Source: Welwitschia mirabilis
Lineage: Eukaryota > Gnetophyta > Gnetopsida > Welwitschiales
Direction of reading: 5' to 3'
DNA length: 64,000 bases
Assembly: GCA_051453625.1 (NCBI GenBank)
Contig: JBOZIK010000001.1
Location: 133,674,890-133,738,889 of the forward strand
The notes under the pieces: generated by a model
The model's input: only the letters and a program-made list of their open reading frames with translations
Databases searched by the model: none
What the model was told of the DNA's origin: nothing
Shown here: positions 47,067-58,539 of the stretch, in pieces
Position numbering within the stretch: the first letter of the stretch is position 1
Layout of the letters: every line of letters begins with the position of its first letter
Translations under genes and position numbers: made by a program

Positions 47067-48673
47067 TATGACATTCATTTTTATAGACTTTTTTTGATTT
47101 TGATGCTTAATTGTCAAAAATATTTTAAAATTCATATAATTTTATTAATTACCATTTTACTTAGATAATTTTTCCATTTTTACCATTTTTTAATTAATTC
47201 TTTTACTAAGATACTAGTAAAAGTCTAGTTAGAAGATGTGTTCACATGTAAAAATTAACATTATAAATAAGTATAATTGATCAATTTACAATACGGAAAG
47301 ATATTTAATTCATAAATTTATCATAAAATGATGTATTTTACCATTTTTATCATGTTTTCATATAAATATGAGCTTTCCCTAACATTAGAACGCTACAAAA
47401 CTTGAAGGAATTCTAGCAAGTAGTGTCAGTGCCACCATTTAGTACTATTTGCATTGTCAGTATTTTAAGCTAAAACTTGTCAAAACTTAGGTTTTGACAT
47501 TCGTTTAGGGATTTCATCACAATTAACTTCTGGGGTAAGTTAAAAGTAATCTATAATAGGTCTTCAAACCTAAAAATGACACGTCATAGTAACATGTAGT
47601 AACGATGAGGATGACTACATGAAAGACACCTTACATGATATTCATTAATAGCATCATCATCAATCAAAGGACATGTTATCATCATGTTTACATAAGAAGA
47701 TAAAGAATCTTTCTTTATGACTACATGCCAAAAATTATAACTTCTTACTTATGTAACTACCCCTAGGTAACCTTCCTTCTAGGTAATCTTCCTTATGTAA
47801 TCACTTACTAGCCGCTTATCTAATGCAATCATTACAAGCTCTCCAAGCCTTCCCTCATCTATAAAAAGATATTGAGCCTCCATTATAGTGGATATTTTAA
47901 TTGATAACATGGTGATAATACTTAGAGTGCTAGGATGTTATGGTGTTCTAATCATCTTTCTTGGGGGCAAATTGTTCTAATGCTAGTTGAGGAGTCCTTT
48001 ATCTTTAGCTTTTTCTTCTTTAAGGTAATGTATATTTTCAGATTTTAATATAAGAATTAACTTTTCATTCTTTCCTTATTAATAGTCATTCATCTGGTAT
48101 TATCAATCTTCAGTTGAGACTAGCTTTTAAGTAGGTTTTATTATTTTATTATTAATACATATTAATTTGGTATTAGCAATTCTTAGGTTAATCTACTTTT
48201 TCATTAAATTCTTTAAAACCAAGTGAGTTATTTAAAGTTACTTCTATGACATTTGTAACCACTATTATTTGATGGATCTTGTGCACATTTATTATACTTT
48301 CTATACTTATAAAGGATTATGAAGAATCAGAGGGACTGAATAACTCATTAATACTTATGTGGTGGAGAGATTATTCATCTATGCCTAGGCCTTAATAACT
48401 TAAAAATTTTATTTTATGTTTTACGAATACATAGTTCATTATAGGAAGATGGAGCATTGGATAATTTAGTTAGACCCTTAAAGCACCTTTGTTTTCTTAT
48501 GTCACTAAGCAAAGATCATTTTAAATCTTAACTTCTATTTTTTTTAAATAAGTTGAATTACAAGTTAGAAATAGTTTTGTTTCTTTTGATTAGTTACTAC
48601 ATATATATCCCTACAGAAGAATGATACTAGGTTCTTACCTAGTTAAATCTAGTTCACTACTTTACATAAATAG
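47067..48673 (+). repeat. 3' LTR of outer family X copy
   Basis: Inverted match to 37,116-38,582 and 42,779-44,239, including the ATCAAAGGACATGT word (about 47,656), the CATCTATAAAAAG TATA region and the CACTAC end. The left boundary is set after a purine run (GCTAGAGGG) and the right one by comparison with the LTR/primer-site junction at 36,119; both may be off by several bases. Confidence 0.7.
47860..47866 (+). promoter_or_regulatory. TATA box in family X 3' LTR (outer copy)
   Basis: Plus-strand CATCTATAAAAAGAT at the conserved LTR position. Confidence 0.6.
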
Positions 48674-48959
48674 TGTGCTTTTACTATATATGAAATTTAA
48701 CCCAAAAGATTTCTTTATGTTTTAATTTAAAATATTTATACTTGATTTTCTTTTTCTAAGTTGAATTATTATGTTAAGTATACATTTATTTTTGTGAAGG
48801 CTCATAGCACAGCCTTCTAATTTTAAAAACTGGGTTTTGACTTCATTCATGGTATACTAGACTTATTTACAAGTTTACTAATGCATTTTATAGATTTGCT
48901 TTTCTTCCTGACTTTGCATTTATTTGTAAGAAAATAAACTTTAGTACTAAATGAAGTAA

Positions 48960-50353
48960 TAGTATAAATCATTAAAAAATTCTTAGTTCATACTACATTA
49001 CCTGTCATAAATGATATACATTGGTATTGTTATAGTGATTATTCTAGGCATATGATAGGTAATCCTAGTATATTCATGAAAATGGAGAAATGGGACGTAG
49101 GTACTTTTACATTTGTAGATAATAAAAAGATAATAGTAGAAGTAATTAGCATTATAAGTGGCAATAACTTTTCTGTTATTCATGATGTGTTGTATGTGAA
49201 TAGTCTAAACAATAAACGTTTTTACATTAGTCAAATTTCTAATAGAGGTATGTATGTTTTATTTAATGCTTATAATGATCATGTCCTAGATATAAATGCT
49301 AATGCTATGCTTTCTAGGATTAGAGATGAAAATGTTTACACTATTAGACTAAGTGTTTATCATCATATGTATCCATTATTGAAAGTGCATATGACATAAA
49401 AGTTTGATTTATGTTCACTTTAAAAATCTGTACAACATTATCAAACATGAATTTGTAAAAACAATTCCTACAATATATAAAATCAAAGATGAATTTTCTA
49501 GATCTTATCAACTAGGAAAGCAAACTAGGAAAATATTTTCTGAGATTGATTATGTTAATTTAAGAAAAACTCTAAACCTCTTATACTTAGTTGAACCTTT
49601 CCCTGTTAAAAGTTTAAGAGAAAAGAAGTATGTACTCATTATTGTTGATGATCTTTCTAAATTTTTGTAGGTGCTATTCCTTAGACACAAGATTGATGCA
49701 ATAAATAAAATTAAAATCTTATGCAAAAAATTAGAGAATGAATTTAGGGCCAACATGAAGAAAATTAGAAGTGATCACAGAGAGGAGTTTAAGAATTAAA
49801 TATTTAAAAAATTTTATAACCAAAATGGGATAACTCATGAGTTTTTATCTTCAATAACCCTAACAAAATGGAGTAGTATAAATAAAAACTAAGATATAAT
49901 AAGAATTGACTAGGACCATGTTCTATGATAAGGATGTAGCAAAATGTTTTTGGGATGATCCTTCAACATTACTTGTTATATCTTCAACATAGATTTCCTT
50001 ATACTAAGAATAGTAAAGACCACTTATGAATTGTGGAAAAGTACAAATTCAACATCTCATACTTTTAAGATTTTTAGAAGTAAGAGCTATATTTTAAAGA
50101 CTCAAATAACTTTAAAAATTTGAATACAAAGTTAGTTAAACGTATCTTTCTAAGCTACTCTGAAACTGATAAGGCTTATAGAGATTTCAACCACTCTTCA
50201 AGAATGATAGAGAATACTACACATGTAAATATAAATGAAAATAAAAGTAACCTTTTTAGAGATAATCAAGTGGTTAATATGATATTTGATAGAATAATAT
50301 AAAATAATCAAGCAATAACCTCTCAACCCTCTATTTTAAAATCCTTAGAATAT
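48960..50353 (+). pseudogene. SIRE-like Ty1/copia protease end and integrase relic
   Basis: Plus strand: HMIGNPSIFMKM and VGTFTFVDNKK (from about 49,043) match the 'SGCSRHMTG...F' and 'V.FGDN' blocks at the protease/integrase border, followed by VLYVNSLNNKRFYISQIS, the 'L..P.L..NLLS..QL' equivalent. Integrase: KKYVLIIVDDLSKFL (about 49,624-49,668), KILCKKLENEF, KIRSDHREEFKN (about 49,758-49,795), FYNQNGITHEF, then KTTYELWKSTNS and FLSYSETDKAYRDF (about 50,147-50,190). The order is that of SIRE-like copia. Open pieces reach 115 codons but stops remain. The block stops at 50,353, where an LTR insertion interrupts it. Confidence 0.85.
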
Positions 50354-50358
50354 ATCAC
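50354..50358. repeat. target-site duplication ATCAC, left copy
   Basis: ATCAC immediately before the TGTTGCGG start of the inserted LTR sequence; repeated exactly at 52,446-52,450. Confidence 0.88.
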
Positions 50359-50404
50359 TGTTGCGGTGTGTATTTATGCAATGTTTCACTCTTCGATCTC
50401 AACC

Positions 50405-50516
50405 NNNNNNNNNNNNNNNNNNNNNNNNNNNNNNNNNNNNNNNNNNNNNNNNNNNNNNNNNNNNNNNNNNNNNNNNNNNNNNNNNNNNNNNNNNNNNNNN
50501 NNNNNNNNNNNNNNNN
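50405..50516. other. assembly gap (112 N)
   Basis: Gap near the left end of the LTR insertion. Confidence 0.9.
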
Positions 50517-50639
50517 GAAAGAAATGTATAACCCTAATCTATTGAATTAAATTGCAATGCATGAAAATAAAAGATGCTGATACAAACTAATCTAAGAAAG
50601 TAAATAACAATGCACCTAATCTAATTAAGCTTAACCTTA

Positions 50640-50954
50640 ATAAAGGTTGCCCTTATAATCTATATAATTAAAGAACGAATCTATAACAACATAAACTATG
50701 ATTGATAAGTTTCTACAATTATTAACAAAAAGATTAATTCATATTAAAGATATAAAAAGCACCTGTATCATAAAGTAGTCATTCATCAATGGAGGATACG
50801 CCGCCTAACACCAAGGTAATGTCTCTCTAGATTACAAGATGGTTCTCCGGTCCTAAAATCTCCTATCACGAGAATGTCAGGTACTATCGAAGATGATTAG
50901 GGATTGAGGAGGAGACCTTTATTTATAGACAAAAAGGAAAGGTAAACTGACAGA
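50640..50954 (-). repeat. LTR promoter copy 1
   Basis: Aligns with 51,528-51,840, with about one difference in six by eye. Shared words include CTCCTATCACGAGAATGT and GATTACAAGATGGTTCTC. Confidence 0.75.
50921..50927 (-). promoter_or_regulatory. TATA box, LTR promoter copy 1
   Basis: Minus-strand GTCTATAAATAAAGG. Confidence 0.55.
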
Positions 50955-51527
50955 NNNNNNNNNNNNNNNNNNNNNNNNNNNNNNNNNNNNNNNNNNNNNN
51001 NNNNNNNNNNNNNNNNNNNNNNNNNNNNNNNNNNNNNNNNNNNNNNNNNNNNNNNNNNNNNNNNNNNNNNNNNNNNNNNNNNNNNNNNNNNNNNNNNNNN
51101 NNNNNNNNNNNNNNNNNNNNNNNNNNNNNNNNNNNNNNNNNNNNNNNNNNNNNNNNNNNNNNNNNNNNNNNNNNNNNNNNNNNNNNNNNNNNNNNNNNNN
51201 NNNNNNNNNNNNNNNNNNNNNNNNNNNNNNNNNNNNNNNNNNNNNNNNNNNNNNNNNNNNNNNNNNNNNNNNNNNNNNNNNNNNNNNNNNNNNNNNNNNN
51301 NNNNNNNNNNNNNNNNNNNNNNNNNNNNNNNNNNNNNNNNNNNNNNNNNNNNNNNNNNNNNNNNNNNNNNNNNNNNNNNNNNNNNNNNNNNNNNNNNNNN
51401 NNNNNNNNNNNNNNNNNNNNNNNNNNNNNNNNNNNNNNNNNNNNNNNNNNNNNNNNNNNNNNNNNNNNNNNNNNNNNNNNNNNNNNNNNNNNNNNNNNNN
51501 NNNNNNNNNNNNNNNNNNNNNNNNNNN
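50955..51527. other. assembly gap (573 N)
   Basis: Lies between two diverged copies of the same LTR promoter sequence; its true length is uncertain. Confidence 0.9.
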
Positions 51528-52445
51528 TGCCCTCATAATATATATAATTAAAGAAACCTGTCACGAACTAGAACAACATAAACTATGAGGGATAATTTCC
51601 TGCAATAGCAAAAAGGAGTAAGTTATATTAAAATAGAAAAGGCATCTATATCACAAAGTAGTCATTCCTTAATGAAGGATATGTTGTCCAACACCAAGAT
51701 AACGTCTCTCTGGATTACAAGATGGTTCTCTGGTCCCAAGATCTCCTATCACGAGAATGTTAAGTACTGTTGAAGATGATTAGGGATTAAGGGGGATACC
51801 TTTATTTATATATAGAAAGGGAAAGGAAATTGACAAAAAAGCATAAGATGAACTCTAGCTAACATGCAAAGGAAAGTCACAAATAACAGGTGACAACTCA
51901 AGAATACATTCTATAAAACTATGCGAGAACAGTGTCATCCTTCTAGTCATCCAGATGATGGAGGAAACGACAGGGATTGATAATAAGTTATTTGCTTAGC
52001 TTCCAGTTTAACTATCTGTGATCTTCATGTGAAGTCCTATCAACTGATTCTGGAGATGTCATCCACTAATGTCGTCTAGACGATGAGGTGGACGATGGAG
52101 TCTAATAATAAGATCTTCAGTTTGACTATGAGTTATCTTGGAAGAGGTCTGTTTATTGCTTAATTAGGGTCATCATCCTTACTGTTGTAGGGATGAAAAA
52201 GGGGACGACAGTATTTTCTTCATCCTTTATCATTGTGATATCTTGTTGTTTGTAAGGATAATCATCTGAAAATACAATTTATCCATATCTACATAAAATG
52301 CTTGTGAATTATCTAATAAACTGCATGTTTTCGTCTTGTGCTCCTGGATTCTCGATTGTCATAGGAACTAGGCATTTATCTGTTAGTTTATCTGCAAAAC
52401 AACTCAAAATACCCTATCAAATACATCTAAGTTGGCATCGCAACA
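51528..52445 (-). repeat. LTR promoter copy 2 with U3
   Basis: Right copy, which continues to the end of the insertion. At 51,930-52,130 it holds GACGATG/CATCGTC words, including the palindromic GTCGTCTAGACGATG near 52,069. Confidence 0.7.
51804..51810 (-). promoter_or_regulatory. TATA box, LTR promoter copy 2
   Basis: Minus-strand ATATATAAATAAAGG. Confidence 0.55.
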
Positions 52446-52450
52446 ATCAC
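52446..52450. repeat. target-site duplication ATCAC, right copy
   Basis: Matches 50,354-50,358. Confidence 0.88.
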
Positions 52451-54092
52451 TTCTCTTAAGGATATTAAATCCTCTAGGTTCCTTCAAATGCAAAGATACA
52501 TTATAGTACTAAGATACCTATTAATAGATGTAGTGATTGATAATGTGTTTAATAAGAGAAAGTCTATAAGCTCAACTCATGCTCATGTGTGTTTTTTTTC
52601 CTAGCATAAAACCCAAATATTTGAAAAATCTAAACATGATAAGAGTTAAATGTTGTTCATACAAGAAGAACTTAATTAATGTCAAAAAAATGATGTATGG
52701 GAACCTACGCCAAGACATAAAGATCATAATCTTATAGGAATCAAATGAATCTTTAAGAATAAACTTAATGAAAATTTTGAAGTTATAAGAAATAGAGCTA
52801 GCCTTGTTTCTAAAGAGTATAATCATACGAAAGGAATTGATTTTGATAAGATCCTTATCCATATAGCTAGAATGGACTTAATCCATATCTTTCATGCTAT
52901 TGCTTGCTATTTTAACTTTAAAATATCTAAAATGGATGTAAAAAGTGCCTTATCAAATGGTACATTTTGATTTATGTAAAGAAACCTCTTGGGTTTGATA
53001 AACTAGCTTATACTAGTCATGTTTATAGGTTAAAAAAAGATTTGTATGGACTAAAACAAGCTTCAAGAGCATGGTATGAAAAGCTTACCTACTTTTTTCT
53101 TAATAATAAACTTATTCATCGAAAAATAGATGATATCTTTTTTGTGAAGAGAGTTCGGAATGATTTTTTATGGTATAAATTTATGTTAATGATATCATAT
53201 TTAGTGTAACTCTTAACTTCTTGTCTCAAGAGTTTGCGAAGTTAATAACTAACCACTTTGATGTGATCCATCTAGGTGAAATTTAGATGTTTTTAGATCT
53301 TTAGGTAAAGCAAAGGAAAGTTAATGTGTTCTTGTGATAATAAAAAAGTTTTAGGAAAGCTTGTGAAGACATTTTGGATGTCAAATAAAAAACCAATAGT
53401 AACTCCTATGGGCATAAATAAAAAGATTGATGTGAATGAATAAGGAAAGGATGTAGGCACTAGAACATATTATAGTATGATCATTATCCTACTCTATATC
53501 AAAGAAAGCAAATATAAAAGAACTCTTGCATTAGGATTTTGGACTTAGTACTAAGCTAAACTTAGATAATCTAATCTTATAGCCGTAAAAAGAATACTAA
53601 GGTATGTAAACTCTACTATGGATTATGATATTTGGTTTCCTAGGAATATAAACATACATTTATTTGTGTATTATAATGTTGATTAGGCTAGATCTAGATA
53701 TGATAGGAAAAGCACTAATGGTAACTAACATTTTCTTGATTATTATCTTATTAGATGGTCTAGTAAGAAACAACTTTAGTAGCTTTATTTATAGCTAAGT
53801 CTACATATGTTTTTGATTGTTTTGTTGCTTAGGTCTTATGAATTCATTACATTTTCAAAGACTTAAACATATAGGAATTAAATAGTTCAATTTACTATGA
53901 TAACTCCAATGCTATTAACATTTCTAAGAATCTTGTTTTACATTCTAAGATTAAACATATTGATATTCATCATCATTTTATGCATGATGATGTTGACAAC
54001 AAGAATATTCACCTTGAATACATTTCCACTGAATGTCAAATTTTAGATCTTCTAACCAAACTGTTATCTTAAGATTGTTTTAATTATCTTTA
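52451..54092 (+). pseudogene. SIRE-like Ty1/copia reverse transcriptase and RNase H relic
   Basis: Continues the copia interrupted at 50,353. Plus strand: QEELN and NDVWEPTPRHKDHNLIG (about 52,665-52,740), NKLNENFEVIRNRASLV, EYNHTKGIDFDKIL (about 52,815-52,856), ISKMDVKSALSNGTF, KKPLGFDKLAYTSHVYRLKK and DLYGLKQASRAWYEK (52,980-53,085). The YVDD site is replaced by YVNDII-like text (about 53,170). RNase H end: NSNAINISKNLVLHSKIKH, IDIHHHFMHDDVDNKNIHLE and CQILDLLTKLLS (about 53,900-54,072). The 'SNAINISKN...LHS..KHI.I.HHF.RD' block is typical of SIRE-like copia. Stops are frequent in the middle part. Confidence 0.87.
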
Positions 54093-56295
54093 CAAATTAA
54101 TTAATCTTAATCTTTATTCATAAGTCATTTATCTTTATTTTTCTTTCCTTCTTTTTCTTTACTTGCTTAATTAATTCTCTAATCCTTTAAGTTTAGACTA
54201 TAATATCTTCTTAATCAACCTTCCTTTGCATTAAAACCTTCTCATGATTAATTCCCAGGTTTCCTGCACTCATCTATCCACCTCTCTATCTTATTTTGGT
54301 TCTTAATAGGTTGCTTAATAGTTCCTAAGGGTTGATCATCCTCTATTAAAACTTGACTTTTCTTGCTAGTGAAAGTTGATTGTCCTAATCCTAAGATCGA
54401 CTAACCCCATAAATTTTTTGAAGATCTATATAAACTCATCTAGGATTCTTTAATTTTATGTTTTTTAAAGCACCCTCTCCTTTTTATTCTAGTAAATCTT
54501 TTAAATATATTGGTCTCTTCTAATCTCAATTTACTTTTTAGCATCAAGATTTGACTTATTCTTTAAGATTTTGTCTAGGTTCAAATGAATTTATTCTCTT
54601 TTCTTAAATTTTTTTCTTAGTTCAAAATCATATTTCACTTTAAATTTCTTTCTTTTCTAAATTTTTCTAAATGTATTAATTCTAGTAGTTATCCTCTATC
54701 TTTTTATAATCCTAAAAATTATCAAAATGACATGTGTTTATGTAGATTATATTAGATTTTTCATAGTTTTTTCTTTTGCTTATAACTTTGAAATAGCACA
54801 AATATATGTAAATTTTTCTTAATGTAATGGTTTTTCAAGATTAATATTTGGTTCAAGATCATAATGTGTATTGTTTCCTTTAGTTATTTAATTTCATACA
54901 TGTTTTTCATTCTTCTTCAAATTAGTTTCATTTAGTTTACATAAAACGTCATTGATCTAATATCTAAATATTCCCTCTCTTAGTTCTAATTATTTCTTCA
55001 ATTTTTCTCATTATTAAATTATACCTTATTTGATGCTTATTTGTAGTAATAGTGTTTTTATCTATCTCTTGTTATCATTCTATCATATGCTAACACTTGT
55101 ATTTAAGTGTAAGTATGAACTTTCATAGAAGAACAAAAGGAACTTAAGGACTTTCTCTCTTAACAAATAGAGTCTATCTTAGAATTTCATAGGAATAAAT
55201 TATTATATTTAAAATATAATTCAAGAGGAAAATAGTTTTAAGAGAGAGAAATGAAAGTGAACACCTTTTAGACTCTTACTAATCTAATTGCAAATATCTT
55301 TAACTATGATCAATGGGGATCTCTTCTTCATGTTTACATAAGATCATTGCAGAGGTGCTTTATAAGTTTTGGTAAGAAACGCATCCATGTTCATCTATTT
55401 AAAAATGTCAAAGACCTTACATATGTTTAATTTTAAAGTTATGATTATGAATGGCTCAGATTAATTAATGGTTGCATGCAAAATTTCATGAAGTAAAATT
55501 ATTTGATTAAGAATATGCCTTTCCTTTATGAAGCTCCTTTGATTAGGTCCAATGATTTTATTTATTATCCATAATTTTTGAAATAATATTATAAACCATT
55601 AAACATAAGCTATTGGAGGTATAGTTTTTAACTCATTTTACATTATGCACCTTTATCAATAAAGTAATCCATGCCTCATTAATATTAATAGCAATTTTAT
55701 TACACCTCTAAAATTAATGAATTATACTTAAAAAATCTTTTTAAATAATATTCTAGTATATTATTAAAATTTCTACTAAGAAATAATCTATTTCAAGGGT
55801 CTTATTAACACTTACATTGAAAATCACATGTTTTTTTTCATTTATTGATGAACAATATTTCTATATAACAATGCTTTCTTGAGAGAGATTCTAATGAACA
55901 GTTGATGTGATCTAATTAATAAGTTTAATATTTTGAAAGTGCTTCTCATCACAAATATTTTTATAAACATTTAAAAAGACTTTTTAAATATCTTCAAAAT
56001 TAAAAATTGGATTATTATTCTCGTCCTTAATGAAATGAAGGATCAAGTTTGATTTTTGAATAGATGCATATAAATGAATGATCCACTACTCTCATAACCT
56101 TACCTTAATTCATTAGTTTTTTTCATTGATGTAGGTAACTCCATTTTATCTTTGTAATGTAAAATAAGACTTCATTAGCTTTCTTTCCTACAAACTTCTT
56201 TCTTCTATAATGCCTCCTATTGCTATATCTTTTTGAATGGTAAAGATATCATTAATACAGTTCTTTTTCCTTTAAATATAATTATTTGAGTGATT
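54093..56295. other. unassigned T-rich DNA
   Basis: Directly follows the copia RNase H and probably includes its degraded 3' LTR, though I could not align it with the presumed 5' LTR. Pyrimidine-rich up to about 55,050. The part 55,200-56,295 may hold the degraded RT part of the LINE relic at 56.3-57.5 kb, without readable motifs. Confidence 0.4.
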
Positions 56296-57505
56296 CTTAT
56301 GTTATGGTATAATGATTTTCTTAATATTCTTTAGCTTTGTCATAATTCAAATTTGAGCTTCTTCTTTATTAACTTTATTCCTTATTTAATCATAATATTT
56401 ACAGCCTCATCACATTTAAATGATCTATTGTCTCATTCAAAGACTCGCTTAGCTCTACTTTAATTCTTCATAGCAAGGATAATTGGACAATGATTAAAGT
56501 CATTATGAGGCAATCTTCTAACAAATAAATTTAAAAAATGTTTAGTCTAATTATTGGTGAAAAATAGCAATTAATCTTACAAAAAATAGTTTGATCAATA
56601 GTCCTAGTATTTTTTTGAAGTTAAAAAAACCATCATGCATAGGCATAAAATTATTCCTACACTAAGCACAAAATTAAAAAAATCAACATTAGATATATTT
56701 CAAGAATTCCCCTTATTTTTTCAGATGGATGTAATATGTCATTACGACCTCTAGATTGAACAAAAGATAAATCTATATTATTAATTTTAACCTTGAGTTG
56801 TTTCCAAATTAATTCCCTATCATTTAATGTAGAAGAAGCAGAGATAATGACTAAAATCTACATTTATTTATTATTTATTTAAATGGCTAATGATTTAGCA
56901 TACTTCTAGCACATCAAATGTCTAGTCATATACTTAAGAATCCCCCTAATCGTTCCAAACTACTTATATACATATATCTAGTGCCTTAGAAGAACTTTTA
57001 AATAATTACTAGTTTTTTAGTTTTCCTTTGTTTTAGTTTGTTAAAGATAGAGATAATAAGTTTGTGAATGTAACCACCATCCTTTAATGGTTCCTTGGCA
57101 TTAGAGAATATTACAAGCTCTTACATTCTAAATAAGCACCTTCAAGTTCAATTAAAGGATGAGATTTCTCCATGCTTATGAATTTAGGTAGATTGATGTC
57201 TATCTATAATTCTAGATTATTATTTCCATCTTTCTTATGAAGCTTAATATATTAGTTAAAATCTATAATCCTTATTTTTCAAGATCTATATTATTAATTA
57301 ATATTTCAATTTTTTTAACTCAAATATATTCAAAGATTTTATCTTCTTCATCCTTTTAGAAGTTATCAATAATATCATCATACTTTTCTAATGCATTTAG
57401 AACCTTTGAAATACATTTAATCAATTTTATTATCCTATTCTAGAAAATTATCCTTTATATCAGAAACCCACATTTTCCTCCCATAAAACATACCATCAAT
57501 ATCAA
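56296..57505 (-). pseudogene. L1-type LINE endonuclease relic
   Basis: Minus-strand text ASSTLNDRELIWKQLKV (about 56,785-56,835) matches 'YASP....R..LW..L', followed by a worn 'GDFN..L...EK.GG' counterpart (EKIRGILEISNVDFFNFVLS, about 56,645-56,720), and RLPHNDFNHCPIIL (about 56,475-56,515), matching the endonuclease end 'HLPR..SDHSPIL' with the catalytic Asp changed to Asn and the His kept. Upstream KIDIDGMFYGRKMW (about 57,470-57,510) has no sure match. The RT that should follow at lower coordinates is not readable. Confidence 0.6.
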
Positions 57506-57680
57506 TTTTTAGATTAAAACTATGTATCATTTGTATATTATATGTTTTTCCATATATTTGACATTAGAAAATTAATTTCTTTAAAAAGTTATAATTTTAA
57601 ACTTTTTTAAAATTAAAATTAGAAAAATATAAACTAGTATAAAAATATTTTTATTTTTAATATCAAAAGAGTTTAAAAAT

Positions 57681-57750
57681 GGGTTAAGGTCTCATACTAA
57701 TGGTAGAGTAGTATTCCTGTAACTTTATGGTTATTAGTTCAATTCTAGAA
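57681..57750 (+). repeat. tRNA-like sequence, possible SINE head or tRNA pseudogene
   Basis: Contains TGGTAGAGTAG (A-box-like, 57,701-57,711) and AGTTCAATTCTAG (B-box-like, about 57,736-57,748) at tRNA spacing, with CCTGTAA between them where a Thr-type anticodon loop would be. The acceptor stem does not pair. An A-rich stretch follows within 50 bases, as in SINE tails. Confidence 0.35.
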
Positions 57751-57754
57751 AATT

Positions 57755-58535
57755 TCTTTCAATAAAACTTAGAAATATTAAAAAAAATATGGGGAAAAAT
57801 AAATGTAAAAAATATTATAAAAGTTAATGCTAAAGAAATAAGTTGCATACATAAAGCATGCAAAGGAAAAAGAAGGAAACAAGAAGTGTTAAGTGCTCAA
57901 AAGAGTTATAAAGATTCTAAGAGTCTTAAGGAATGTTACCAAAGAGCTTTAATAGCAAATGCAAAAACATAGTAAAAAAATATAGAAATATAATTTTGAA
58001 ATTAGAATATTCACTTTTTTAGTAATTTCAAAATAAAACTCCTACTAAATGTAACTGTAGCTCACTATAAAGGGTAAGAAACAAATAATAGAAATATCCT
58101 TAATTTGAAACTCCTTAAACTGAATCTAAACTCAATATGTGATTAATACATATGTAAGATCAATTTAAAACTCAAATGGACATTGGGGTGCATAAATGAG
58201 ATAAAAAATCAACTCAACAAATTAGCTTCCAAGTACTAAACCAAACTAACTTGTGGATAAATAATCAAGATGATACAATATGTTACAGGGATATTATGTA
58301 AGATAAAACAATATCAAAGGATAAGGTACATGATAATATTCTAACCTAGAAAGTATAACTTTGGCACATAACTTATTATTTTTTAGAAGAACTCTATATT
58401 CATTAAATATATTACAATTGTGAATCGCTTCTTATCTTTACGACATGTATAAAAATAATTCATGTAGAGAGGATGTCTAGATCTTGTTCTTCTTATAATA
58501 AGATCTCTTTTTTAGTATGCATTACAAAAGATTTT
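57755..58535. other. unassigned A+T-rich DNA
   Basis: No blocks seen. It should contain the 3' end of the minus-strand copia at 58.5-61.6 kb if that element was complete. Confidence 0.4.
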
Positions 58536-58539
58536 TATT

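Larger units (their letters stand above)
35461..48673 (+). mobile_element. family X outer copy: pol-less LTR retrotransposon
   Basis: Made of 5' LTR remnant (to about 36,119), tRNA-Asp-type primer site (36,124-36,142), leader, first part of the ORF (to 37,110), then the inserted inner copy (37,116-44,239), the rest of the ORF (to 45,310), 3' non-coding region, and 3' LTR (about 47,067-48,673). The LTR, leader, ORF and 3' region align, inverted, with the inner copy. No protease, RT or integrase blocks were found in either copy, so the family looks non-autonomous and probably depends on an Athila-type partner, given the same primer type. Confidence 0.72.
50359..52445 (-). mobile_element. small LTR insertion inside the copia element (solo LTR or gapped LTR pair)
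   Basis: Starts TGTTGCG and ends CGCAACA, a perfect seven-base terminal inverted repeat, with ATCAC on both sides. Two diverged copies of one promoter-like sequence occur (50,640-50,954 and 51,528-51,840). Two gaps (50,405-50,516 and 50,955-51,527) hide the rest. If both copies belong to two LTRs, the internal region must lie in the second gap and be larger than the N count. The copies are oriented on the minus strand by their TATA boxes. Composition is less A+T-rich than the host copia, so this is a late insertion. Confidence 0.72.

Noticed and set aside
49550-49756. 68-codon minus-strand open stretch
   Set aside because: Shadow of the copia integrase on the plus strand.
50919-51564. Open frames of 205-213 codons on the minus strand
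   Set aside because: They span a run of 573 N; only a few real codons are present.
57681-57750. Functional tRNA-Thr gene
   Set aside because: Acceptor stem does not pair and the arms are worn.
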